Source: Roseomonas acroporae (GTDB lineage: Bacteria > Pseudomonadota > Alphaproteobacteria > Acetobacterales > Acetobacteraceae). Taken from it: DNA of 64,000 nt. A program made the position numbers and the translations under genes. The first letter of the stretch is position 1. Every line of letters starts with the position of its first letter. Shown here one piece after another: positions 8,495 through 17,093 of the stretch. The stretch is taken from positions 1 to 64,000 of the forward strand of contig NZ_JALPRX010000065.1 in assembly GCF_023223525.1 (NCBI RefSeq). Reading direction: 5' to 3'. Under the pieces are notes generated by a model. That model saw nothing but the letters and a program-made list of their open reading frames with translations, did no database searches and was not told the DNA's origin.

Positions 8495-9979
8495 ATGCCG
8501 ATGCTCGACGCGACCACGACGCTGCCGTTGAAGGACCCCGACCTCTTCCGGCAGGCCAACCTCATCGACGGCAAGTGGGTGCAGGCCGACAGCGGCAAGG
8601 TGCTGACCGTGCGCAACCCGGCGACCGGCGAGCCGGTCGGCCAAGTGCCGGCCATGGGCGCGGCCGAGACCCGGCGCGCCATCGAGGCGGCGCACGCGGC
8701 CTTCCCCGCCTGGCGCGCCATGCTCGCCAAGGAGCGCGCCGCGATCCTGCGCAGGCTGTTCGAGCTGATGCTGGAGAATGCCGACGACCTCGCGGTGATC
8801 ATGACCGCCGAGCAGGGCAAGCCGCTCGCCGAGAGCAAGGGCGAAGTCGCTTACGCCGCCTCGTTCATCGAGTGGTTCGCCGAGGAGGGCAAGCGCGTCT
8901 ACGGCGAGACCATCCCGCAGAACGCCAAGGGCCGGCGCATCATCGTCACCAAGGAGCCGCTCGGCGTCTTCGCGGCGATCACGCCCTGGAACTTCCCGGC
9001 GGCGATGATCACCCGCAAGACCGGGCCGGGCTGGGCCGCGGGCTGCACCGGCGTGATCCGTCCCGCCTCGCAGACGCCCTTCTCGGCCCTCGCCATCGGC
9101 GTGCTGGCCGAGCGCGCCGGGCTGCCGAAGGGCGTGTGCAACGTCATCACCGGCCCGGCCGGCGAGACGGGCAAGGAGCTGACCGGCAGCCCGCTGGTGC
9201 GCAAGCTGACCTTCACCGGCTCCACCGAGGTCGGCCGCACCCTGCTCGCGCAATGCGCGCCCACCATCAAGAAGACCTCGATGGAGCTGGGCGGCAACGC
9301 GCCCTTCATCGTGTTCGACGATGCCGACCTGGACGCGGCGGTGCAGGGCGCGATGGGCTCGAAGTTCCGCAACACCGGGCAGACCTGCGTCTGCACCAAC
9401 CGCATCCTGGTGCAGTCCGGCGTGTACGACGCCTTCGCGGAGAAGCTGAAGGTGGCGGTGGCGGCGCTGAAGGTGGGCGACGGCATGGAGCCTGGCGTGA
9501 CCCAGGGCCCGCTGATCAACGCCGAGGCGGTGGCGAAGGTGGAGGAGCACATCGCCGACGCGCTGGCGCGCGGCGCGCGCGTCGTCACCGGCGGCGGGCG
9601 CGATGCGCGCGGCGGCAATTTCTTCCAGCCGACCCTGCTGGCCGACGTGCCGCACGACGCGATGGTGTTCAGCGAGGAGACCTTCGGCCCGCTCGCGCCG
9701 CTGTTCCGCTTCGAGACGGAGGAGGAGGCGGTGGCCCTGGCCAACGACACGCCCTTCGGCCTCGCCGCCTATTTCTACGCCCGCGACATCGGCCGCATCT
9801 TCCGCGTCGCCGAGGCGCTGGAGACGGGCATGATCGGCATCAACGAGGGGCTGATCTCCACCGAGGTCGCGCCCTTCGGCGGCGTCAAGCAGAGCGGCAT
9901 GGGGCGTGAGGGCTCGCATCACGGCATCGAGGAGTATCTGGAGATCAAGTACCTGGCGATCGGCGGCATCGGCACCTGA
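8495..9979 (+). CDS. gabD: NAD(P)-dependent succinate-semialdehyde dehydrogenase-like aldehyde dehydrogenase
   Basis: A 494-residue cytoplasmic aldehyde dehydrogenase closest in pattern to GabD (4-aminobutyrate/succinate semialdehyde branch). Segments seen are NPATGEPVG, MTAEQGKPLAESKGEV, ITPWNFPAAMITRK (about 162-175), LTFTGSTEVGR, MELGGNAPFIVFDDAD with the general-base Glu near 263, NTGQTCVCTNR with catalytic Cys near 297, and FGGVKQSGMGREG. Oddly, the cofactor-binding KPASQTP motif is RPASQTP here, replacing a lysine normally conserved. The preceding GPALAAG is GPGWAAG. ATG 8495 with GCGGGAA upstream fits the family length. No gabT neighbour is present. Confidence 0.85.
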   Translation: MPMLDATTTLPLKDPDLFRQANLIDGKWVQADSGKVLTVRNPATGEPVGQVPAMGAAETRRAIEAAHAAFPAWRAMLAKERAAILRRLFELMLENADDLAVIMTAEQGKPLAESKGEVAYAASFIEWFAEEGKRVYGETIPQNAKGRRIIVTKEPLGVFAAITPWNFPAAMITRKTGPGWAAGCTGVIRPASQTPFSALAIGVLAERAGLPKGVCNVITGPAGETGKELTGSPLVRKLTFTGSTEVGRTLLAQCAPTIKKTSMELGGNAPFIVFDDADLDAAVQGAMGSKFRNTGQTCVCTNRILVQSGVYDAFAEKLKVAVAALKVGDGMEPGVTQGPLINAEAVAKVEEHIADALARGARVVTGGGRDARGGNFFQPTLLADVPHDAMVFSEETFGPLAPLFRFETEEEAVALANDTPFGLAAYFYARDIGRIFRVAEALETGMIGINEGLISTEVAPFGGVKQSGMGREGSHHGIEEYLEIKYLAIGGIGT

Positions 9980-10359
9980 GACGGCGCCCCGCGCCGGGTG
10001 TGAGAGACAGGCGTGAGAGACGGGCGAGACCGGGACAGCCGATCCGGGACAGCCGATCCGGGACAGTCGCCGGGCCGGAATCGGCTCCCCACCGGCGCGC
10101 CCCGGAACGCCCGCTCTCCATCCCGGCGCCGGCCGGGCCGGTGGCATGACGGGGCGGCCGGCACCGCCCCGCGCGCCGCGGCGGCCGCGCGGCAACACTG
10201 CCGGCAGATACAACGTCAGCGAATAGGGCTTATCCCCTTTCCGCTTGGCGCAGGGGTGGAATAGCGCCCCGGCCGACGGCATATGACGTTGGAACCGTCG
10301 GGCGGCCACGCAGCGTGGCATTCGGCGCCCGGCGATACGCCGCCGGAGACCCGCCCGCC
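9980..10359. other. 380-base intergenic region with small tandem repeats and a likely promoter zone
   Basis: Near 10001-10026 a 13-bp unit TGAGAGACRGGCG occurs twice. At 10030-10068 the 14-bp unit CCGGGACAGCCGAT occurs two and a half times. Around 10205-10260 the base composition drops, which fits a promoter for the YeeE gene. CAACGTCA at 10211-10218 and TGACGTTG at 10284-10291 form an 8-bp inverted pair about 65 bases apart, possibly chance. No gene is visible. Confidence 0.5.
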
Positions 10360-11616
10360 ATGTCCGCCACCGCCGCCGCCGACGCCGACGCCTCGCCCGG
10401 GGCCGTCGCCACCTCGCCCCGTGCGCCGCTCGGCATCAACACCCCGGCCGCGCTGGCCGCCGCCGCCCTGCTCGGCGGCGGGGCGCTGGCGATCGGCGGC
10501 ACGGTCAGCCCGCGGCAGGCCTGGCTCTACCTGCTCGGCGGCGCGCTCGGCCTCGTGCTGTACCACGCGGCCTTCGGCTTCACCTCGGCCTGGCGGGTCT
10601 TCGTGTCCGACCGGCGGGGCGAGGGGCTGCGGGCACAGATGCTGATGCTCGCCATCGCCGTGCTGCTGTTCTTCCCCGCGCTGGCCGCCGGCTCGCTGTT
10701 CGGGCAGCCGGTGACGGGGCTGGTGCAGCCGGTGGGCGTCTCGGTCGCCTTCGGGGCCTTCATCTTCGGCATCGGCATGCAGCTCGGCGGCGGCTGCGCC
10801 TCGGGCACGCTCTACACGGTGGGCGGCGGCTCCACGCGCATGCTGCTGACCCTGGCCGCCTTCATCGCGGGCTCGGCGATCGGCGCCGCGCACCTGCACT
10901 GGTGGGCGGCGCTGCCGCACCTGCCGCCCGTCTCGCTGGTGAAGAGCTGGGGCGTGCTGCCGGCGCTCCTCGCCAGCCTCGCCGTGTTCGCCGCCATCGC
11001 CGCCCTCACCGTGGTGCTGGAACGGCGTCGGCACGGCGCGCTGGCGGCGCGGCCGGCGCCGCCACGGCACGGCCTCGCCCGCTTCCTGCGCGGCCCCTGG
11101 CCGATCCTGGCCGGGGCGGTGGCGCTGGCGATCCTGAATTTCGTCACCCTGGCGCTGTCCGGCCGGCCCTGGGGCATCACCTCGGCCTTCGCTCTCTGGG
11201 GCTCGAAGATCGCGGCGCTGATCGGCTTCGAGCCGGCGGGCTGGCCCTACTTCGCCGCCCCCGCCGCGCGCGCGGCGCTGGAAGGCAGCGTGTTCCGCGA
11301 CGTCACCTCGGTGATGGATTTCGGCATCGTGCTCGGCGCGCTGCTGGCCGCCGCGCTGGCGGGCCGCTTCGCGCCGGTGTGGCGCGTGCCGCTGCGCTCG
11401 GCGGTGGCGGCGGTGGCGGGCGGGCTGCTGCTCGGCTACGGGGCGCGGCTGGCCTATGGCTGCAACATCGGCGCCTATTTCTCCGGCATCGCCTCGGGCA
11501 GCCTGCATGGCTGGCTGTGGCTGGTGGCGGCCTTCGCCGGCAACGTGCTGGGCACGCGGCTGCGTCCCGCCTTCGGCCTGGAGGTGGAGCGCACCCCCCG
11601 CCTGACCGGCTGCTGA
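10360..11616 (+). CDS. YeeE/YedE family membrane transporter (putative thiosulfate/sulfur compound)
   Basis: A 418-residue polytopic inner-membrane protein with two related halves. The conserved Cys-containing loops are FGIGMQLGGGCASGTLYTVGGG (about residues 138-159) and YGARLAYGCNIGAYFSGIASG (about 360-380). These are diagnostic for the YeeE/YedE (DUF395) family, of which TsuA imports thiosulfate through cysteine relays. About ten hydrophobic segments are visible. ATG 10360 is chosen with GGAG upstream; a GTG at 10315 would add 15 unlikely residues. It precedes glutathione reductase by about 200 bases, with a palindromic element between, so a shared transcript is uncertain. Confidence 0.85.
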   Translation: MSATAAADADASPGAVATSPRAPLGINTPAALAAAALLGGGALAIGGTVSPRQAWLYLLGGALGLVLYHAAFGFTSAWRVFVSDRRGEGLRAQMLMLAIAVLLFFPALAAGSLFGQPVTGLVQPVGVSVAFGAFIFGIGMQLGGGCASGTLYTVGGGSTRMLLTLAAFIAGSAIGAAHLHWWAALPHLPPVSLVKSWGVLPALLASLAVFAAIAALTVVLERRRHGALAARPAPPRHGLARFLRGPWPILAGAVALAILNFVTLALSGRPWGITSAFALWGSKIAALIGFEPAGWPYFAAPAARAALEGSVFRDVTSVMDFGIVLGALLAAALAGRFAPVWRVPLRSAVAAVAGGLLLGYGARLAYGCNIGAYFSGIASGSLHGWLWLVAAFAGNVLGTRLRPAFGLEVERTPRLTGC

Positions 11617-11624
11617 CCGTTCCG

Positions 11625-11740
11625 GCCTCCCGAAGCGAAGGGGGTCTCGAAGGGGGCTTCGCCCCTTCGCGGGAGAGGTTGCAAGGAGAGGGCGGCGCCC
11701 TCTCCTGCCGGGGGCCGGGGCGGAGCCCCGCCTGGTCGCC
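11625..11740. repeat. Intergenic cluster of palindromes (REP-like) and probable terminator
   Basis: Three GC-rich hairpins lie in tandem. The first is CGAAGGGG-GCTTCG-CCCCTTCG at 11648-11669. The second has perfect 10-bp arms, AGGAGAGGGC and GCCCTCTCCT, at 11684-11706. The third is GGGGCGGAGCCCC near 11717-11729. The motif GGCTTCGCCCCTT recurs in another palindrome-rich intergenic element at 43258-43458. The element could terminate the YeeE transcript, although no U-tract follows. Confidence 0.65.
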
Positions 11741-11822
11741 CGCCACCGGGTTCCCCCGCGCCCGCCGCGGCGCCATATAGGCGCCAGGATCGCCCCCGGG
11801 CGCGAACGCGGAGCACCGGCCC

Positions 11823-13196
11823 ATGGCCTACGACTACGACCTCTTCGTCATCGGCGGCGGCTCGGGCGGCGTGCGCTGCGCCCGCATCGCGGCCGGGTAC
11901 GGCGCGCGCGTCGCCGTGGCGGAGTCGCGGCACTGGGGCGGCACCTGCGTCAACGTCGGCTGCGTGCCGAAGAAGATCATGGTCAACGCCGCCGAGTACG
12001 GCACCTGGATCGACGACGCCCCGGCCTTCGGCTGGAACGTCACCAAGGGCGGGCACGACTGGGGAAAGCTGAAGCAGGCGCGCGACGCCGAGGTGCAGCG
12101 CCTTTCCGGCATCTACCGCGGCCTGCTGGAGAATGCCGGCTGCACCGTCTACGAGTGCCGCGCCAGCTTCGTCGACGCGCACACGATCCAGGTCGGCGAG
12201 AGCCGCGTCACCGCCGAGCGCATCGTGATCGCCACGGGCGGCCACCCGCTGCGGCCGGAGATCCCGGGGGCCGAGCTGGGCATCCTCTCCGACGACGTGT
12301 TCACGCTGCGCGCCATGCCGCGCCGCATCGCGGTGATCGGCTCGGGCTATATCGGCCTCGAATTCGCGCATGTGTTCCGCGGCCTCGGCGCCGAGGTGGA
12401 TCTGGTCTACCGCGCCGACCTGCCGCTGCGCGGCTTCGACGAGGACCTGCGCGCCGGGGTGAAGGAGGCGCTGGACCATGACGGCATCCACCAGCACACG
12501 CCGCACGAGGCGGAGGCGATCGAGCGGCGCGGCGATTCGCTGCTGCTGACCCTGACCGGCGGCGAGACCATCGAGACGGACTGCGTGCTGTTCGCGACCG
12601 GCCGGCAGCCCAACCTGAGCGGCCTCGGCCTCAACGCGATCGGCGTCGAATGCACCGAGCGCGGCGCCGTGGTGGTGGACGAGGAGCACGCCACCACCGT
12701 GCCGCACATCTTCGCCATCGGCGACGTGACCGACAAGCTGAACCTGACGCCGATGGCCACCGCCGTCGGCCACGCCCTGGCCGACACGCTGTTCGGCAAC
12801 CGCCCGCGCCACGCCTCCTATCTCGGCGTGCCGACGGCGGTGTTCACCGCGCCGCCGGCGGCGACGGTGGGGCTGACCGAGGCGGACGCGGCGGCCAAGG
12901 GGCCGGTGGACATCTACCTCGCCCGCTTCACGCCGATGCGCCACGCCATCAGCCGCCGGCCGCGCCGGACGCTGATGAAGCTCGTCGTGTGCCAGGAGAC
13001 GCAGAAGGTGCTCGGCGCGCACATGCTGGGCGAGGACGCGCCGGAGATCATGCAGGGCATCGCCATCGCCATGATGGCCGGCGCCACCAAGCAGGATTTC
13101 GACCGCACCATCGGCATCCACCCGACCGCGGCGGAGGAGTTCGTCACCATGCGCACCCGCGTGCGCGAGGCGGGGCTGCGGCGGGCGGCGGAGTAG
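11823..13196 (+). CDS. gor: Glutathione-disulfide reductase
   Basis: A 457-residue cytoplasmic flavoprotein reducing GSSG with NADPH. FAD fold IGGGSGGVRCARIAAGYGA lies at residues 9-27. The redox pair is in GGTCVNVGCVPKK (Cys at about 42 and 47). The NADP fold IGSGYIGLEFAHVFRGLG lies near 175, FAIGDVTDKLNLTPMA near 297, and the C-terminal active-site IHPTAAEEF near 432. Length matches Gor (about 450). ATG 11823 is the only good start. It is monocistronic and convergent with the SCP2 gene. Confidence 0.93.
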   Translation: MAYDYDLFVIGGGSGGVRCARIAAGYGARVAVAESRHWGGTCVNVGCVPKKIMVNAAEYGTWIDDAPAFGWNVTKGGHDWGKLKQARDAEVQRLSGIYRGLLENAGCTVYECRASFVDAHTIQVGESRVTAERIVIATGGHPLRPEIPGAELGILSDDVFTLRAMPRRIAVIGSGYIGLEFAHVFRGLGAEVDLVYRADLPLRGFDEDLRAGVKEALDHDGIHQHTPHEAEAIERRGDSLLLTLTGGETIETDCVLFATGRQPNLSGLGLNAIGVECTERGAVVVDEEHATTVPHIFAIGDVTDKLNLTPMATAVGHALADTLFGNRPRHASYLGVPTAVFTAPPAATVGLTEADAAAKGPVDIYLARFTPMRHAISRRPRRTLMKLVVCQETQKVLGAHMLGEDAPEIMQGIAIAMMAGATKQDFDRTIGIHPTAAEEFVTMRTRVREAGLRRAAE

Positions 13197-13383
13197 CAAA
13201 GGCAGCCCTTCCCGGCGGCGACGCCGCCCCGCGAACGGGAGGCGCGCCGGCGAAGGCCGCCGCAGGCCCGGCGGCCCGATCAGGCAACGCCGCCGCCCCG
13301 GACCCGCCCTGCGCCCGGGGCGGCGCGGGCCCGGCCTTCGGGGCTGACCCGGCAAGGCCGGTCCGCGTCGGGGCGGGCCGGGA

Positions 13384-13707
13384 TCAATCCTCGTCGAGCA
13401 GGCTGGCGAGCTTCAGCGCCACGCCCTTCGAGCCTTCCACCCGCAGCCTGCCGGTGGAGAAGGCCAGCATCGGGCTCAGCCGGCCCTGGATCAGCTTCTC
13501 CATGTCGGCGGAGGACAGGCGCAGCACGGTGGCCGCCTCGCCCTCGCCCGGCTCCACCGTCACCTGGCCGCCGGTCGCATCCAGCAGGATGCTCTCGTCG
13601 AGATCGGTCAGCTCGAAGCGCACGCGGTAGCCGAGGCCCCGCAGGGCGGCCGCGCGGGCGCGGATCCGCGCCAGGATCGTGTCGAGTTCCGCCACCTGTT
13701 CCTCCAT
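13384..13707 (-). CDS. SCP2 sterol-binding domain protein (putative lipid carrier)
   Basis: A 107-residue protein made almost entirely of an SCP2-like domain: GYRVRFELTDLDESILLDA, VTVEPGEGEAATVLRLSSADMEKLIQGRLSPMLAFSTGRLRVEGSKGVALKLASLL. Such domains bind acyl chains or acyl-CoA, which fits its place next to fatty-acid uptake and oxidation genes. ATG 13707 (MEEQVAEL) is chosen; the upstream in-frame extension passes through the shared promoter. It is transcribed divergently from fadL, and the TGACGT-AA-ACGTCA operator lies between them. Confidence 0.8.
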   Translation of the reverse strand: MEEQVAELDTILARIRARAAALRGLGYRVRFELTDLDESILLDATGGQVTVEPGEGEAATVLRLSSADMEKLIQGRLSPMLAFSTGRLRVEGSKGVALKLASLLDED

Positions 13708-13751
13708 GTCCGGCGCGGTCCGCCCAGCGGACGGCAACGCCGATTTCGTTG

Positions 13752-13782
13752 TTGACGTAAACGTCACTCCCCTTCCTAATAG
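13752..13782 (+). promoter_or_regulatory. MerR/LiuR-type operator-promoter before fadL
   Basis: A perfect inverted repeat TGACGT-AA-ACGTCA (13753-13766) overlaps a TTGACG -35 box (13752-13757). The nearest -10, TAATAG (13777-13782), is 19 bases away, the overlong spacer typical of MerR-activated promoters. The motif resembles the ACGTNNACGT-centred sites reported for the MerR-family branched-chain/fatty-acid regulator LiuR. The obvious candidate binder is the MerR protein encoded at 17094. The SCP2 gene diverges from the same region. Confidence 0.7.
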
Positions 13783-13838
13783 GTCACAAGGAGCCCGGCA
13801 GCAATGCCGGCGCAACGCAAGATCGGAGGAGACGCGGG

Positions 13839-15203
13839 ATGAAAGGCTGGAAGTCGAGGCATTGCCGGCTGGGGATCGCCACCACCGTCGTGCTGGCCGG
13901 CGGCGCGCTGACGGATGGGCTGGTCCGGCCCGCGGCGGCCTCGGGCTACTTCCTGCGCGACCAGAGCGCGATCGGCCAGGGCAGCTCCTTCGCCGGCAGC
14001 ACGGCGCGGGCGGACGACCCGTCCATGCAGTTCTACAACCCCGCCTCGATGGTTCGCCTGCCCGGCTTCCAGACCACGATCGTCGGCACCGTGATCGACC
14101 TCGATTCCTCGGCGAACTCGGTCACCGGCAGCCGCGCCGCGGCGCTCGGCGGCAGCGTCATCACCGGCACCAACGGCGGCAACATCGGCGCCACGGCCTT
14201 CGTGCCGGCCACCTACATTACCGCGCAGGTGGCGCCGCAATGGTGGGTCGGCCTGTCGGTCAACGCGCCCTGGGGCCTCGTCACCAAGTCGGACGTGGGC
14301 GGCGTCGCGCGCTACTACGCGCAGACCACCTCGCTCGCGACCTACAATTTCAGCCCCTCCGTGGCCTGGCAGGTGACGCCCACCTTCTCGCTCGGCGCCG
14401 CGCTGCAGGTGCAGTACGCCACCGCGCACCTCTCCAGCGCCGTGGATTTCGGCGCGATCGGCGCGGCGGCGGGGCTCGGTCGCTACGGCCTGCTGCCCGG
14501 GCGCGCCGACGGCCGCGCCACGGTGCGCGGCGACGACGTGGCCCTGGGCTGGCAGATCGGCGCGCTGTGGGAGCCCTGGCAGGGCACGCGCCTCGGCGTC
14601 GCCTTCCGCTCGGCGGTGTTCCAGGAGCTGAGCGGCAACTACGTCCAGTACGACAACGTCCCGGCGCTGCTCGCGCGCGCCTTCCCGCAGGCGGCCGGGC
14701 GCACCAAGCTGACCACGCCCGAGAGCGTCTCGATCGGCCTGTCGCAGCGCCTGTCGGAGCGCTGGACGCTGCTCGCCGACGCCTCCTGGACCAACTGGTC
14801 GCGCTTCCGCGAGCTGCGCGTGCAGATCGACGGCAGCCCCGACAACGTCACCCCCGAGCGCTGGCGCGACACCGCCTTCGCCGCGATCGGCGCCGAGTAC
14901 CAGGCGACCGACCGGCTGCGCCTTCGCACCGGCTTCGCCTACGACATGACGCCGACCAGCACCGAGACGCGCACGCCGCGCATCCCGGACAACGACCGCT
15001 ACTGGCTCTCGGTCGGCGCCTCCTACCGCATCACCGACAAGCTCGAGGTCTCGGCCGGCTACAGCCACATCTTCGCGCGCGACGCGCGGGTGAGCCTGCG
15101 CGCCGGCGGCCCGACCTCGCCCGACTTCCTGCGCGGCAACCTCGACGCCGTCTATCGCGGCTCGGTGGACGTGTTCGCGCTGCAGCTGCGCCTCGCGCTC
15201 TAG
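13839..15203 (+). CDS. fadL: Outer-membrane long-chain fatty acid transporter (FadL family)
   Basis: A 454-residue outer-membrane beta-barrel of the FadL/TodX family that passes long-chain fatty acids or hydrophobic compounds. A signal peptide (residues about 1-34, ending RPAAAS) is followed by the family N-terminus GYFLRDQSAIGQGSSFAGSTARADDPSMQFYNPASM, seen here at residues about 35-70. Other features are APWGL, YNFSPSVAWQVTPTFSLGAALQ, and alternating strands ending in FALQLRLAL, where the terminal residue is Leu rather than Phe. GGAGGAG precedes ATG 13839. It heads a fadL-fadD run (18-base gap) under the MerR-type promoter. Confidence 0.9.
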   Translation: MKGWKSRHCRLGIATTVVLAGGALTDGLVRPAAASGYFLRDQSAIGQGSSFAGSTARADDPSMQFYNPASMVRLPGFQTTIVGTVIDLDSSANSVTGSRAAALGGSVITGTNGGNIGATAFVPATYITAQVAPQWWVGLSVNAPWGLVTKSDVGGVARYYAQTTSLATYNFSPSVAWQVTPTFSLGAALQVQYATAHLSSAVDFGAIGAAAGLGRYGLLPGRADGRATVRGDDVALGWQIGALWEPWQGTRLGVAFRSAVFQELSGNYVQYDNVPALLARAFPQAAGRTKLTTPESVSIGLSQRLSERWTLLADASWTNWSRFRELRVQIDGSPDNVTPERWRDTAFAAIGAEYQATDRLRLRTGFAYDMTPTSTETRTPRIPDNDRYWLSVGASYRITDKLEVSAGYSHIFARDARVSLRAGGPTSPDFLRGNLDAVYRGSVDVFALQLRLAL

Positions 15204-15221
15204 CGGCGGGAGGGGCACGGC

Positions 15222-16928
15222 ATGGCGACCGACCTGCAAGACGCGGCGGCGACGGCACCCTGGCTCGCCGCCTATCCGGCGGGGGTGCGCTGGGACGCGG
15301 TGCCGGCGCCCGGCACGCTGGTGGCGATGCTGGACGCCGCCGTGGCCCGCTTCGCCACGCGCCCCTGCCTCGACTTCCTCGGCCGGCGCAGCACCTATGC
15401 CGAGCTGGGCGAGGCGGTGGACCGGGCGGCGGCGGGGTTCCGCCGGCTGGGCATCGGGCCGGGCACGCGAGTCGGCCTCTGCCTGCCCAACGCGCCCTGC
15501 TACGTCGTCTGCTACTTCGGCGCGCTGAAGGCCGGCGCCACGGTGGTCAACTTCAACCCGCTCTACGTCGCGGCCGAGCTGTCGGCGCAGGCGCGGGATG
15601 CCGGCGTCGCGGTGATGGTGACTCTGGACCTGGAGCCGATGCTCGGCCGCGTGCTCGGCCTGCTCGACGAGCCCGGCAGCCCGGTGCGCCACGTCGTCGC
15701 CTGCCGCTTCGCCGGCATGCTGCCGCGGCTCAAGGGCCTCGCCTTCCGGGCGCTGAAGCACGCCACGATCGGCCGGGTGCCGCGCGGGGACCCGCGCGTG
15801 CTCGACCTCGACGCGCTGCTCGCCGGGCCGCCCGTCGCCGACCCGCCGCCTGTCTCCCCGGGCGATCTCGCCGTGCTGCAGTACACCGGCGGCACCACCG
15901 GCACGCCGAAGGGCGCGATGCTGACGCACCGCAACCTGCACGCGAACCTGGAGCAGGTGCGGGCCTGGTTCACCACCTGCCGCCCCGGCGAGGAACGGGT
16001 GCTGGCGGTGCTGCCCTTCTTCCACGTCTTCGCGATGACCGTGGTGCTCAACGCCAGCCTGGCCTGGGGCGCCGAGCTGGTGCTGCTGCCGCGCTTCGAG
16101 CTGAAGCCGTTCCTGCACACGCTGCGCCGGCGCCGGCCGACCATGCTGGCGGGGGTGCCGACCCTGTTCAAGGCGGTGCTGGACGGCGGGGCGGGCCGCG
16201 AGGACCTCGCCTCGATCCGCGCCTGCATCTCCGGCGGCGCGCCGCTGCCCATGGAGATCAAGCGCGACTTCGAGGCGCACAGCGGCTGCGTGCTGGTGGA
16301 GGGCTACGGCCTCACCGAGGCCTCGCCGGTCTGCTTCTGCAACCCGATCGAGGGGGAGAACCGCATCGGCACGATCGGCCTGCCGCTGCCGGGGGTGGAG
16401 GCGGAGATACGCGACCCGGCCGACCCGGCGCGCCGCCTGCCGCCCGGCACGCGGGGCGAGCTGTGCCTGCGCGGCCCCAACGTGATGGCGGGCTACTGGC
16501 AGCGGCCGGAGGAGACGGCGGCGACGCTGCTGCCCGACGGCTTCCTGCGCACCGGCGACATCGGGATCATGGCGCCCGACGGCTACGTGGCGCTGGTGGA
16601 CCGGATCAAGGACCTCATCCTGTGCTCCGGCTACAACGTCTACCCGCGCACCATCGAGGAGGCGCTGCACGCGCACCCGGACGTGGCGGCGGCGACGGTG
16701 GTGGGCATGCCGGACCCGTATCGCGGCGAGAGCCCGGCCGCCTTCGTGGAGCCCCGCCCCGGCGCCACGCCGGACGTCGCCGCGCTGCGCGACTTCCTCA
16801 AGGAGCGGCTCTCGCCCATCGAGATGCCGCGGCTGATCGAGCTGCGCCCCTCGCTGCCGCGCACCGCCGTGGGCAAGCTCTCCAAGACCGAGCTGCGCGA
16901 CGAGCTGCGCGCCAGGGGACGGCCATGA
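15222..16928 (+). CDS. fadD: Long-chain fatty acid--CoA ligase
   Basis: A 568-residue AMP-forming acyl-CoA synthetase, activating fatty acids entering via FadL. Motifs: the phosphate loop YTGGTTGTPKGAMLTHRN near residue 220, PFFHVFAMT near 264, SGGAPLP near 342, EGYGLTEASP near 360, LRTGDIGIMAPDGYVALVDRIKDLI near 443-467, YNVYPRTIEEAL, and the C-terminal catalytic lysine in RTAVGKLSKTEL near 550. GGGAGGGG lies upstream of ATG 15222, 18 bases after fadL. It is in one direction with the MerR gene and beta-oxidation genes downstream. Confidence 0.92.
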   Translation: MATDLQDAAATAPWLAAYPAGVRWDAVPAPGTLVAMLDAAVARFATRPCLDFLGRRSTYAELGEAVDRAAAGFRRLGIGPGTRVGLCLPNAPCYVVCYFGALKAGATVVNFNPLYVAAELSAQARDAGVAVMVTLDLEPMLGRVLGLLDEPGSPVRHVVACRFAGMLPRLKGLAFRALKHATIGRVPRGDPRVLDLDALLAGPPVADPPPVSPGDLAVLQYTGGTTGTPKGAMLTHRNLHANLEQVRAWFTTCRPGEERVLAVLPFFHVFAMTVVLNASLAWGAELVLLPRFELKPFLHTLRRRRPTMLAGVPTLFKAVLDGGAGREDLASIRACISGGAPLPMEIKRDFEAHSGCVLVEGYGLTEASPVCFCNPIEGENRIGTIGLPLPGVEAEIRDPADPARRLPPGTRGELCLRGPNVMAGYWQRPEETAATLLPDGFLRTGDIGIMAPDGYVALVDRIKDLILCSGYNVYPRTIEEALHAHPDVAAATVVGMPDPYRGESPAAFVEPRPGATPDVAALRDFLKERLSPIEMPRLIELRPSLPRTAVGKLSKTELRDELRARGRP

Positions 16929-17093
16929 GCGGGGCGACCGTGCGCCGATGGTTCCCCGCCGGATGGGCCGCTGGCGGACGGGGCTGGCGTGGCCCGGCAT
17001 GGCGGGGGCAGAATGCCGGCGCCCAGGGGAAAAGGCGCGGCGCCGCCGCGCCGGCCGTTCCGCAGACCGCCCCGCCACTTCCGGGACCGCCGC

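Noticed and set aside
10315-10359. Upstream GTG start for the YeeE protein
   Set aside because: It adds 15 residues absent from the family, while ATG 10360 has a GGAG at proper distance.
13776-17078. Minus-strand ORF of 1100 residues antisense to fadL and fadD
   Set aside because: FadL and FadD have intact family motifs and ribosome sites; the antisense frame shows none.
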